A stretch of 64,000 nt of DNA, from NCBI GenBank assembly GCA_007115705.1, contig QXEO01000817.1:2648500-2712499 (forward strand). Direction: 5' to 3'. How positions within the stretch are numbered: position 1 is the stretch's first letter; every line of letters begins with the position of its first letter. Below the pieces are notes generated by a model. It ran no database searches and was not told the DNA's origin. It was given only the letters and a program-made list of their open reading frames with translations. Positions 45,481-56,568 of the stretch are shown here, piece by piece. This stretch comes from Dactylis glomerata (lineage: Eukaryota > Streptophyta > Magnoliopsida > Poales > Poaceae). The position numbers were made by a program, and so were the translations under genes.

Positions 45481-45527
45481 ATGGGCTTTACAAACCGAGA
45501 TTGAAGGCTTTTTTTCCACCAGTGGCA

Positions 45528-46702
45528 TGCTTGCGGCATCTCATCTCAGCCTTTGGATCGTCCTGCACAAAAAGGTCGTTTAATCACTAGCCTTCTAAAA
45601 CAAATTCAGATTAATTGAATATGCAGTATATTTAAGTAATTCTACTACCTAGTTGGATTACATGTAAGCCATTGCACCATATTACGCATTTATTTTGTGT
45701 TATCTCGAGAGAGGTTGAAGCTATCGAGCTTGAAAGCTACTACTCCAGCACTAGCAGTGTAGGGAAATGAGACGAGCGAGATGACGGCCGGATTGGTCAT
45801 TTGATTGAGATACATAGCAGCTAGCTATGTGTCGGTGACGATCGTCGGCAGAAAATTATGCAAGTGTGAGAGCGAGTCTTTTTATTCGATGAGTTTGCTG
45901 GCTGCACAAGAATAGTGATGCAAAAGATTCTGCTCCTGCTTAGACAATTGTAATAATCAAGCGGTGTACTGGTCAACTAAACAAAGCTTGTGCTACAAGA
46001 CACTTTTCACGAGGAAGTATTAATTAGACACCAAAGAAACTGGAACGCATACGAACAACTAAGTAAGATCGATGATAAAATATTACTCAAGTTACATCCA
46101 CATATGTTTCAATATTGTTGTCCGTAGCATCGCCTTTGCACCTCGATGTTCCATCATGATATTGATGAAGAAAATGCATAGAATCAAACTTGCACAAGCT
46201 AGCTAGATTAACCTCTCTTTGAAGATCCACATGCGTCGTTCCTGTCACTAGGTCATACCCCTTGATAAGGTAGGGTGTCGGAATACTTCATCATCATACT
46301 TTAGAGATGAAGCAACGCAAATACATAAAACATACAAAATGAGAGAAGGACTTGCCAAAACATAATTGGCACCACAATTATCGTCACGACCACCAAATCA
46401 ACCCAAAGCGTCGAACTATAGTAGTCCACCAATCAGGAGTTATCGATCTACTCACATTCCCTCCACCTTCGAACATCATCGAAAACACATTATCCCAACA
46501 TAAAAGAAACTTAAACTATATGGTAATGTTAATATGTGGTTTCCTCATCTCCGGATGATCGAGACGATACTTTTCGTCACTTGCCTCTCGACTTTACCAT
46601 TTCAATGACCTCCACGCAGTCGGAGTTGACAATGACACGGCAGCATCCAAACGCTAGGATAAGTGGCAAACCCTTCTAAAGAGCTATCGCTTCTACCATT
46701 GC
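45528..46702. other. Intergenic, nothing recognised
   Basis: No supported gene. Confidence 0.4.
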
Positions 46703-46774
46703 CGTGTCGATACTATAATCAATTCAGTTGTTAGTTGTCGTGTCGATACTATAATCAATATAGTTGTTAGTTAC
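46703..46774. repeat. Two tandem 36-bp repeats
   Basis: CGTGTCGATACTATAATCAA starts both units (46703 and 46739), and few bases differ between them. Confidence 0.85.
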
Positions 46775-46781
46775 TGCTACA

Positions 46782-47250
46782 CACTAAAGGAAATCAGGAT
46801 TTTGCAGCGTGCCTAGATATTTGCCGTAAGCATTTCATTGGGACAGATGGCGAAGGAGTAATTTTCCGTAGGCCTTCATAAAAGCTTACGGCAAACAAAA
46901 AACTCATGACAAATATAAGAAAAAACACACGACAAAACAAAGCTCACCATAAATGCTAATAAAAACTCACAGAAAAAAGTCTCTAGGCAAATTGATGGAC
47001 GCGTGCGCCCCCACCATTCGTTTTTTACAGCAAAAAAAACAACAGTAGCAATTTGCCATGAACATTTCTGAAAATGCTCATGAGTCATGACAAATCAACG
47101 GGCAAGAAAAAAAAAAATTAGATCGTCTGGGCGCTATATTCGGCCGTGGGTCGCAGTCCATCTAGGAAGTTTTTGCCGTGAGTTTTCAGAAGCTCACGAT
47201 GGGCTGCAGCCCTTGGGTGCACCCGGAACCTAAAACGGACTAGAATTGCG
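46782..47250. mobile_element. Probable truncated CACTA element, left end only
   Basis: Starts CACTAAAGGAAATCAGG, followed by repeated TTGCCGT, GCTTACGGC and GTGAG/CTCAC motifs in both orientations as in a CACTA subterminal zone. No matching right end is visible before the gene at 47354. Confidence 0.45.
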
Positions 47251-47353
47251 TAGTAAAATAAAATAGGTCTTCCGGCCACCGGAAACCAAAAGTCAGCATT
47301 TAGTCTAGGGTTTACCTGCCAACTGCCGCCAGGCCGCCGCGAGCTTGGGAGGG

Positions 47354-49082
47354 ATGGCGCCGGGAATCACCGAGGGGCCATCGCCCCCGCCGGAAATTGC
47401 ATCTTCGAAGACTTTCTTGTGCGATCTACAGGTAAGGAAACACGGCATCCGCATCATATCATCTGGTAGATGACCCCTTTCGATTTTGATTCTGCTATCT
47501 TATCTTGGCTGAAGAATTAATAGTCGACGATTTCTGTAATCTTGAAACAGCCCTGCGTCTCGCAGTGCGAGGGGAATGCTGTGCGCTCGATCCCCTCTTT
47601 TTTGCAGGAGTGGATTGACGTCGTCCGGTGCTCTGGGCTGATTGACCTCGTTTGTGCCCTGGGGCTGCCGGTGCTGATTTCGTACGCCTTTGGGCCGCCG
47701 CCGCGGTCTATAGTACCTGGCGATACCCGGCCTCCAACGGCAGCTCGTTCCGGCAGCAGGCGTGCTGGCCAGTCATCACTGATTTCTCCACCGATCGGGC
47801 TGGCCGACATCGTCCCGAGCTCACCGCTGCCTGCGGCAGCTGGTGTCGCTAGGCCTCCAACGCCGGCTGGTTCCGGCAGCAAGCGTGCTGGCCAGTCATC
47901 ACTGATTTCTCCACCAATCGGGCTGGCTGACATCGTCCCTAACTCACCGATGCCTGCCGCAGCTGATGTCGCTAGGCCTCCAACGCCAGATGCACCGGTT
48001 ACTCCACCACTCGGTCTGGCCGACATCGACTCAAACTCGCCGCTGCCTGCAGCAGCTGGTGTCGCTAGCCCTCCAACGTCAGCTGCACCGGCTACTCCAC
48101 CACTCGGGCCGGCTGACATCGTCCCAAACTCACCGGCAGCTGGTGTTGCTGGGCCTCCATCCCGTGGTGTCCGTATCCTTACAGACGGCGAAAACTTCGT
48201 GGAGATATTTGCCGTTTCTGTCGACTTCCCCTTTGTCGGGGCCATTGAAATGTATGATGGGCGCTGGGGCCTGGGCATCTACAAGAGCAAGGACTGGGGC
48301 GGAGAGTGTAAGAAATTCTTTTCCAGGAAGAAAAAATGGGTATCCAGCGACATCATACGTTCTGCCCTCTTCGAATTCGAGGTATGATTTTACTTGCTAG
48401 AATTCATTCCCTTTTCGGATTGTGTATCCGCCGGGTGACATGATGTTGACATATATGCATGCAGGATAAGCTGGTTCTCACTGGACCATCTCGTCGCATG
48501 TCAGCCTATGGTGCCATTTTCTTTCGACTTGATATCTCGTCTACAAAGAGGAAAGATCGTGAAATTCGTGAACTATTATGGAATGTGGAGGAAGATTTGA
48601 GCATGTATAACAACCCCGTGACCAAGTGCATCATAACCAGTAGGGGCAGTGTCAAATTGACGTGTGCGGTGGTGAGTAATGCCGTGGAGGCTTATGTAGA
48701 AGTGAGGCTGCGTCTACCCTGTGAAGCTGCCGTTTGCGCCAAGGTCCATGGCTGCATCAACGCGCGCATCGACACATTTGACATTGGAAGCACCCTATTC
48801 AGCAAAGATGCAACTGATGCGTTGGATGTCTCTATCTCAGCTGATTCTCTGCCACATGGACATTCACATCCTGAATTTTGCCACCCCATTGTTCTACCAT
48901 TGGACCGCTCTGTTCTTGTGTTGCCAGTTGGAGGATGTCTTCAAGTTAAGGGGGAGCTGGTTTTCAACGGATCTAAAGTCGTACATGTCAATCATTCAAT
49001 CCCGATCAAACAAGAGGTGATAGCGAGCCAATGTGTCCAAGACAACTATTGCCACACTACTGTACACATAACAAGGTGGTGA
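47354..49082 (+). CDS. DUF6598-like grass protein, three exons
   Basis: Exons 47354-47431, 47608-48381 and 48465-49082 join in phase with GT-AG introns to give about 489 residues. Residues 27-200 include imperfect Pro/Ala-rich repeats built on PPIGLADIVPNSP and AAAGVARPPTP. From VRILTDGENFVEIFAVSVDF onward the protein has the layout I know from the DUF6598 family of grasses: a start near an intron, then LVLTGPSRRMSAYGAIFFRL, and a long beta-rich C-terminal part ending HTTVHITRW. The function of the family is unknown. A Copia element lies 118 bases after the stop. The family call is from memory of motif layout. Confidence 0.65.
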
Positions 49083-49085
49083 TGA

Positions 49086-49190
49086 GACGCGCACGACAGC
49101 GCAGTGGCTTGGCATGGCGGTGGCCAGCCAGCCCGCTCAGGTTCGACTCCCAGCGGGAGCGAATTTCTGGGTGTCTCACCGGGCGTTGCC
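49086..49190 (+). repeat. tRNA-like, possible SINE
   Basis: GCGCAGTGGCTTGGC resembles a pol III A box, and GGTTCGACTCC (49139-49149) matches a B box about 40 bases later. It overlaps the 3' flank of the preceding gene and an AATAAA (49192). Ends and TSD are not defined. Confidence 0.4.
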
Positions 49191-49199
49191 CAATAAAAT

Positions 49200-49336
49200 T
49201 GTAGAATAATATTTGTCTCTTGATTGATTGCATAGTTTGGAGATTACAAGGGGTATATATGAGGGGCCGGCGGCTAACCCTAACTTGAATTACAAGCAAA
49301 CTCTAAAACAAGTCATAACGGACTCTTATTCTAACA
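49200..49336 (-). repeat. 3' LTR of the Copia element
   Basis: 137 bp, TGTAGAATAA...TTCTAACA. The first 81 bases match 63920-64000 with one difference (AAGGGG versus AGGGGG). Confidence 0.9.
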
Positions 49337-49350
49337 TCCCCCGCAGTGTC
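49337..49350 (-). other. Copia polypurine tract
   Basis: On the minus strand, CTGCGGGGGA directly precedes the LTR. Confidence 0.75.
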
Positions 49351-52300
49351 AATGTGGGGTTCGCCAACGTTGAGACTGAAACGAATGTCGGTAAACGATG
49401 ATGTAGGCAGCCCCTTGGTGAAGATGTCTGCAAACTGCGCAGTAGTAGGAACATGTAGAACTCGAACTTGTCCAAGAGCCACCTTCTCTCGAACGAAATG
49501 TATGTCAATCTCGATATGCTTGGTCCGTCGATGCTGTACAGGATTGCTGTACATATAAATAGCAGAAATGTTATCACAATAAACCACAGTAGCCTGCTGG
49601 ACAGGACAACAGAGATATGAGAGAAGCTGACGCAACCAAACCGTTTCGGCGATAGCATGTGCCACTGCACAGTACTCGGCCTCTGCAGACGAACGCAAAA
49701 CTGTAACCTGCCGTTTCGAAGACCATGAAATCAAGTTGTTACCAAGAAAAACACAGTATCCGGATGTGGATCGACGAGTATCCGGGCAACCAGCCCAGTC
49801 GGCATCGGAGTATGCTGTCAAAGTGCGTGGAGATGATGAATAAATGTGCAGACCATGGTCTAAGGTACCTTTGAGATAGCGAAGGACACGTTTGACATGA
49901 TTATAATGGGGGACTCGAGGATCATGCATATATAGACAGGCTTGTTGGACAGCAAAGGAAATTTCTGGGCGAGTAAGAGTAAGATATTGTAAAGCACCAG
50001 TTATACTACGATAAAGAGTAGCATTGGAGAAGACATCACCAGAAGAAGAAAGCTTAGTTGTAGTGTCTACAGGAGTTTTAGAAGGTTGACAGTCAAGCAT
50101 GCCAGATTTAGTGAGGAGATCTAAAATATATTGACGTTGTGAAAGAAATAAACCATGAGAATCACGAGTGACAGCTATTCCTAAGAAGTGATGGAGAAGT
50201 CCAAGATCGGTCATGGAGAACTCAGATCGTAGTAAAGAGATGATGTGATCAAGAAATTGTTGAGAAGAAGCTGTTAAAACTATATCATCGACATATAAGA
50301 GAAGATAGGCAGTTTGAGAGTTGTTGTGATAAACAAAAAGAGAGGAATCTGATGGTGAAGGATGAAATCCGATAGTGAGAATAAAAGTAGAGAAACGTTA
50401 AAACCATGCACGAGGAGCTTGTTTAAGACCATATAGAGATTTTTTAAGGAGGCAAACATGATTTGGATTAATGGAGTCTTCGAATCCTAAAGGTTGCTGG
50501 CAATAGACAGTTTCATTGAGTGATCCATGTAAGAAAGCATTTTTAACGTCAAGTTGATGAATAGGCCAAGAGGAAGTGACTGCAAGACTAAGAACTGTTC
50601 GAATTGTGCTGGGTTTAACTACAGGGGAAAAGGTTGCATCGTAATCAAGACCGTGTTGTTGAGAGAAGCCTCGACAGACCCAACGAGCTTTATAACGAGA
50701 GAGAGAGAACCGTCGGAGTGAAAGTTTTGACGAAAAACCCATTTACCAGAAACAACATTTGCACCAGGAGGACGAGGGACGAGTTGCCAAGTTTGATTAT
50801 CTATAAGAGCTTGAAATTCATCTCGCATAGCAGAAGTCCAGTGGGGATCAAGAAGAGCTGATTTATAAGATTTGGGAATGGGAGATATAGATGGAGTAAC
50901 ATTAAGATTTAATTTTTGAGTAGGCAATTTAAATCCGGATTTTGCACGTGTGCGCATAACGTGTTCATTAGTGGGTTTAGTGATAGGAACAGCACGTGCG
51001 GGAGGTTGAAGAGGGGACGGGGAAGAATTGCCCGATGCAGCGGAGGATGCGGGCATTGGAGAGGCAGGGTCGGGAGTCGCGGCAGGAAAGTATGCCGCGG
51101 CTGGGTCGGGAGGTGCGGCAGGAAAGTCTGCCACGGCAGCGTTTTCAGCCAAATCGGCTGCTGCGGCAGAGCCCGATGCCGCGGTGTTATCGCATGCTGC
51201 CGCGACAGGATTTGCAGCTGTTTCAGCTGCCGCGGCAGGGGTCGGGGAGGAGTGTGGCGGTGTTGGATTTTGTGTGATGTAGAGAGGATTGAAGGTGGGT
51301 TGGCGAGGTGAGGAAGTCGTGGTAGAAGTGTTAGTCTCGGATGACGTGTGACATTGTGAAAAAGGAAAAACATTTTCAACAAAAGTGACGTGTCGAGAGA
51401 TATGAATATGGCCAGAGAGGAGATCAAGGCAACGAAAACCTTTATGTTCATCAGAGTAACCAAGAAACACGCAGGAGATGGATCGGGGGGCTAGTTTATT
51501 TGGTGATTGGGCATACATGTTAGGGAAGCAAAGGCAACCAAAAACACGAAGCTCAGAGTAATCGGGATGACATCTAAAAAGAGAAAAATAGGGAGTGTTA
51601 TGGAGATTGGATTTAGTTGGTCGAATATTGAGAAGATATGTTGCAGTGTGTAGGGCCTCAGCCCAATATCTAGGAGGCATAGATGAGTGAATTAAAAGTG
51701 TACGAATAATATCATTAATTGTTCGGAGAGCTCGTTCGGCCTTGCCGTTTTGGGGAGAGGTATAGGGACAGGAAAAACGAAGGAGGATGCCATGACTAAG
51801 GAAGAAATTTCTATTACGATTATTGTCAAATTCTATACCATTATCGCATTGAATAAATTTTATAGGCAAAAAGAAGTGAGTTGCTACATATCGTTGACAA
51901 TTGAGAAATATTGTGTGGACATCAGATTTGTTGCGCATAGGAAAAGTCCAAATAAAGTGTGTGAATCATCAAGAATAACAAGATAGTATTTGAAACCAGA
52001 AAAACTTTCATGTGGAGAGGTCCATAAATCACAATGTAGTAATTCAAAGGGAAAAGTGCTAGAAGATTGGGAGGTACTAAAGGGAAGATGAACATGTTTG
52101 CCTAATTGACATGACTCGCAAACTGAAGTATCATGATAATCTTTATTACATAAAATTGAAAATTCACTAAGAAGATTGGATAATGTGGCAGCTTGAGGAT
52201 GTCCGAGTCGTTGATGCCATAAATCCACCGAAGCAGCCATGGAGGAGGGCTGAGCGGTGGTGGGTGTGCTGTTGATAGAGTATAGGTCTCCAGAACTATT

Positions 52301-52505
52301 GAAGTGTACGATCTCTGCCTTGGTCATGTAATCCTTCACAGATAAGCCAAAACGATCAAATTCGACGGAGACGGGATTATCACGTGTAAATTGGCGAACG
52401 GAAATTAATTTTTTAATTAGGGCAGGGGCAACAAGAACATCGCGAAGAAGAAGTGGTTTGGTGGTGGATGGAAGATGGGTTTGACCAACACAATGGATAG
52501 GGGTT

Positions 52506-54094
52506 TGATACGTCTCAAACGTATCTATAATTTTTGATGCTCCATGCTTGTTTTACACCATTTGCCTATTGTTTCGTTACACTTAGTGGCATTTTTATGC
52601 ATTTTCCGGAACTAACCTATTAACGAAGTGCCACAGTGCCAGTTTCCTGTTTTCTGCTGTTTTTGTGTTTCAGAAGTGATACACAGGAAATATTCTCGGA
52701 ATTGGATGAAACAAGTTCCTGAAGTCTTATTTTACCCGGAAGCTTCCAGAGATCCGAAGACGAGTAGGAGGGGGGCCACCAGGGCCCCACACACAGGGGC
52801 GGCGCGGCCAGCCCCTGGCCCGCGCCACCCCCGTGTGAGGGTACCTGGTCCCTCCTCTGACATCGACCCTTCGCCTATAAAGACCCCCCGACGAGAAAAA
52901 CCTAAGGGCCCGATCAGTTTTCCAGAATACATCACAATCCGCCGCCGCCGTCGACCCAAAGATCGGGAGGGTCCAGAAGCTCTTCCCGGCACCCTGCCGG
53001 AGAGGGGAATCGCCACCGGAGGTCTCCTTCATCGCCATGCTTGCCTCCGGAGCGATGAGTGAGTAGTCTACCTTGGACTATGGGTCCATAGCAGTAGCTA
53101 GATGGTTGTCTTCTCCACTATGTGCTTCATGTTTAGATCTCATGAGCTGCCATACATGATTGAGATCACCGTTATGTAATTCTACATGTTTGGTTTGTTG
53201 GGATCCGATGAATATTGGTGTTTATGATTAAGTTGCTGTATTGAATATTATCTTTTGTTATCTCTATGTTGTTTATGATCTTGCATGCTCTCCGTTGTTA
53301 GTAGCTATCTTGGCCGAGTAGTTGCTAGTGACTCCAAGAGGGGGTATTTATGCTCGATAGTGGGTTCATGCCTCTATTTCACCTGGGGGAGTGACAGAAA
53401 CCTCTAAGGTGGTAGATGTGCTGTTGCTACTAGGGAGAAAACAACATTCATATGCTCAAGGGCATATGCTTTGTTTACATTACACACTTTGCTTAATGCA
53501 ATTATCTGTTGTTCGCAACTTAATACTTGTGGAGTTCTCGGATTGATTCACCACAAGTGGATTATTAGTCATAGATGCAGTTGGATGGCGGTCTATGTAT
53601 TTTGTTGTAATGCCCAGAGTAAATCTCATAGTGATCTTCTTGACATATCACGTTATCTTTATTCTATCAATTGCCCAACTGTAATTTGTTTACCCAGCAT
53701 GTGCTATTTTATCTATGGAGAGACACCACTAGTGAACTGTGGACCCCGGTCCTATTTACATCATATTGCTATCACCTGTTTACTTTACTCGTACTGTTTA
53801 CTTTACTCGCATACTATATTGTTTTCCACTCGATACACTCATAACCTTTGTTTCAAGCAAACCGGTGAGATTGACAACCTCATCGCAAGTTGGGAACAAA
53901 GTATTTGTTTGTGTGTGTGCAGGTTCCACAACACCTTCAGTCGTCATTGTCTCTCTTCTCCTGTTCGATAAACCTTGGTTTCTTAAACTGAGGGAAAACT
54001 TGCTGCTGCACTCATCATACTTTCCTCTTGGGGTTCCCAACGGGCTGGTTATTCACCACGCACAAGGACAGTCTGGTCGCCATCAGAGGCATCA
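52506..54094 (+). mobile_element. Solo Gypsy LTR inside the Copia polyprotein
   Basis: 1589 bp, TGATACGTCT...GGCATCA, flanked by GGGTT (52501-52505 and 54095-54099). It splits the Copia frame between protease and pre-integrase, and the frame rejoins after removal. Same family as the LTRs of 54783-63093. Confidence 0.92.
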
Positions 54095-54782
54095 GGGTTA
54101 AAGAACCATCTCCAAGAGTAATAGAGGAAAAGTGTAAAGAGGTGCACGATGACAACATATTACGCGAATTAGACATATGACTAGATGCACCTGAATCGAA
54201 AATCCAATCCATACCTGAGTTTCCTTGAGCAGCAAAGTTGTTCATGGCCTGGAGGAACGCGGCTTGGTCCCAGCTAGGGGTTGTCGCAGGAAACGAGGTT
54301 GGTGCAATGGGCGGCGCTAAAGCGAGCGGTGGGGTGGAAGCTGGTACATCGGATAGTTGCCGCCTGTTGAGGTGTTGTAGTTCATTGGTGATGGTGCACT
54401 GTAGGGATAGTAGGATGGAGCAGCGACGTAGGCCTGTGAGGGACGGCGCAGACCAAGTAGTCTGGGGGAGCCGGTGTGCGGGCGCATGCCCGGCATCCAG
54501 GAGCTGGTGTAAGCGGGTGGAGCGCCGACTGGAGACGGAGCCGCCCAGGGCATGGGCCAGGCCTGCACAAGGCCGGTCCACGGGTCATGGGGTGGGCGGT
54601 AGTTCGGCGATGCTGGAGGTGCTGGAGCCGGTGGAGGAGCCGGAGCTGGTGGCGCGCATGAAGGAGTTGATGGTGCCGAGGGCCGTGGAGGTCGGTAGAT
54701 CGGCCGTGTGCCACGGTAGTTGGGGCTGGGGCGCCATCCTGGAGGTGGTTGCACTGGTGCAGGAGGAGGCGGCGGTGGTGGT

Positions 54783-56376
54783 TGATACGTCTCAAACGTA
54801 TCTATAATTTTTGATGCTCCATGCTTGTTTTTACACCATTTGCCTATTGTTTCGTTACACTTAGTGGCATTTTTATGCATTTTCCGGAACTAACCTATTA
54901 ATGAAGTGCCACAGTGCCAGTTTCCTGTTTTCTGTTGTTTTTGTGTTCCAGAGTGATACACATGAAATATTCTCGGAATTGGACGAAACAAGTTCCTGAA
55001 GTCTTATTTTACCCGGAAGCTTCCAGAGATCCGAAGGAGAGTAGGAGGTGAGGGACCAGGGGCCCACACGCACAGGTGGCGCGGCCAGCCCCTGGCCCGT
55101 GCCACCCCCGTGTGTGGCCGCCTGGCCCCTCCTCTGACAACGCCCCTTCGCCTATAAAGACCCCCCGACGAGAAAAACCTAAGGACCCGATCAGATTTCC
55201 AGAACACATCGCGATCCGCCGCCGCCGTCGACCCGAAGATCAGGAGGGTCCAGAAGCTCTTCCCGGCACCCTGCCGGAGAGGGGAATCGCCACCGGAGGT
55301 CTTCTTCATCGTCATGCTTGCCTCCGGAGCGATGAGTGAGTAGTCTACCTTGGACTATGGGTCCATAGCAGTAGCTAGATGGTTGTCTTCTCCACCATGT
55401 GCTTCATGTTTAGATCTCATGAGCTGCCATACATGATTGAGATCACCGTTATGTAATTCTACATGTTTGGTTTGTTGGGATCCGATGAATATTGGTGTTT
55501 ATGATTAAGTTGCTGTACTGAATATTATCTTTTGTTATCTCTATGTTGTTTATGATCTTGCATGCTCTCCGTTGTTAGTAGCTATCTTGGCCGAGTAGTT
55601 GCTAGTGACTCCAAGAGGGGGTATTTATGCTCGATAGTGGGTTCATGCCTCTATTTCACCTGGGGGAGTGACAGAAACCTCTAAGGTGGTAGATGTGTTG
55701 TTGCTACTAGGGAGAAAACAACATTCATATGCGCAAGGGCATATGCTTTGTTTACATTACACACTTTGCTTAATGCAATTATCTGTTGTTCGCAACTTAA
55801 TACTTCTAGGGTGTTCGGATTGATATCCCCGGGGGTGGATTATTAGTCATAGATGCAGTTGGATGGCGGTCTATGTATTTTGTTGTAATGCCCAGAGTAA
55901 ATCTCATAGTGATCTTCTTGACATATCACGTTATCTTTATTCTATCAATTGCCCAACTGTAATTTGTTTACCCAGCATGTGTTATTTTATCTATGGAGAG
56001 ACACCACTAGTGAACTGTGGACCCCGGTCCTATTTCCATCATATTGCTATCACCTATTTACTTTACTCGTACTGTTTACTTTACTCGCATACTATATTGT
56101 TTTCCACTCGATACACTCATAACCTTTGTTTCAGGCAAACCGGTGAGATTGACAACCTCATCGCAAGTTGGGAACAAAGTATTTGTTTGTGTGTGTGCAG
56201 GTTCCACAACACCTTCAGTCGTCATTGTCTCTCCTCTCCTGTTCGATAACCTTGGTTTCTTAAACTGAGGGAAAACTTGCTGCTACACTCATCATACCTT
56301 CGTCTTGGGGTTCTCAACGGGCTGGTTATTCACCACGCACAAGGACAGTCTGCTCCACATCTACGAGGGATCAGCA
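54783..56376 (+). repeat. 5' LTR of the complete Gypsy element
   Basis: 1594 bp from TGATACGTCT to GATCAGCA. It differs from the 3' LTR by scattered substitutions and a 66-bp segment near 56255-56325 that the 3' LTR lacks. Confidence 0.93.
55153..55159 (+). promoter_or_regulatory. LTR TATA-like box
   Basis: TATAAAG within CTTCGCCTATAAAGACC, conserved in the other LTRs of this family. It probably directs transcription of the element. Confidence 0.6.
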
Positions 56377-56386
56377 AGCTTTTTTC

Positions 56387-56404
56387 TGGCGCCGTTGCCG
56401 GGGA
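56387..56404 (+). other. Primer binding site (tRNA-Asp)
   Basis: TGGCGCCGTTGCCGGGGA, fully complementary to the plant tRNA-Asp 3' end, 10 bases after the LTR. Confidence 0.92.
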
Positions 56405-56568
56405 GGAGAGAAGACTTCTGCGAGGGGAGTTCTTCGCAGACACATTCTTTACTTTGTTATTGTTTTGCTTTACTTTATTTACTTTACCTGCATTGCTTTT
56501 TATCAAAAACCCAAAAAAATTAGAATCCTTGGTAGTTGTTTTTACTTGTTTACTTTCGTTTTGCTAAA

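Larger units (their letters stand above)
43439..45524 (+). mobile_element. Small CACTA transposon carrying an exonuclease gene
   Basis: Ends are CACTAGTGGAAAAAGGGGC (43439) and its inverse closing CCACCAGTG (45524). The 3-bp duplication GCA lies on both sides (43436-43438 and 45525-45527). Subterminal arrays of AGTCCCGG and its complement CCGGGACT lie at 43513-43700 and 45320-45480, as expected for CACTA elements. No transposase is present; the only gene is at 43989-44717. It would depend on an autonomous relative for movement. Confidence 0.92.

Noticed and set aside
46703..46774. CRISPR-like direct repeats
   Set aside because: Only two adjacent copies without spacers, in a plant genome.
47517..48278. 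A 253-codon minus-strand frame opposite the DUF6598-like gene
   Set aside because: It is the mirror of the GC-rich repeat part of exon 2; the plus strand has consistent splice sites and a conserved C-terminal part.
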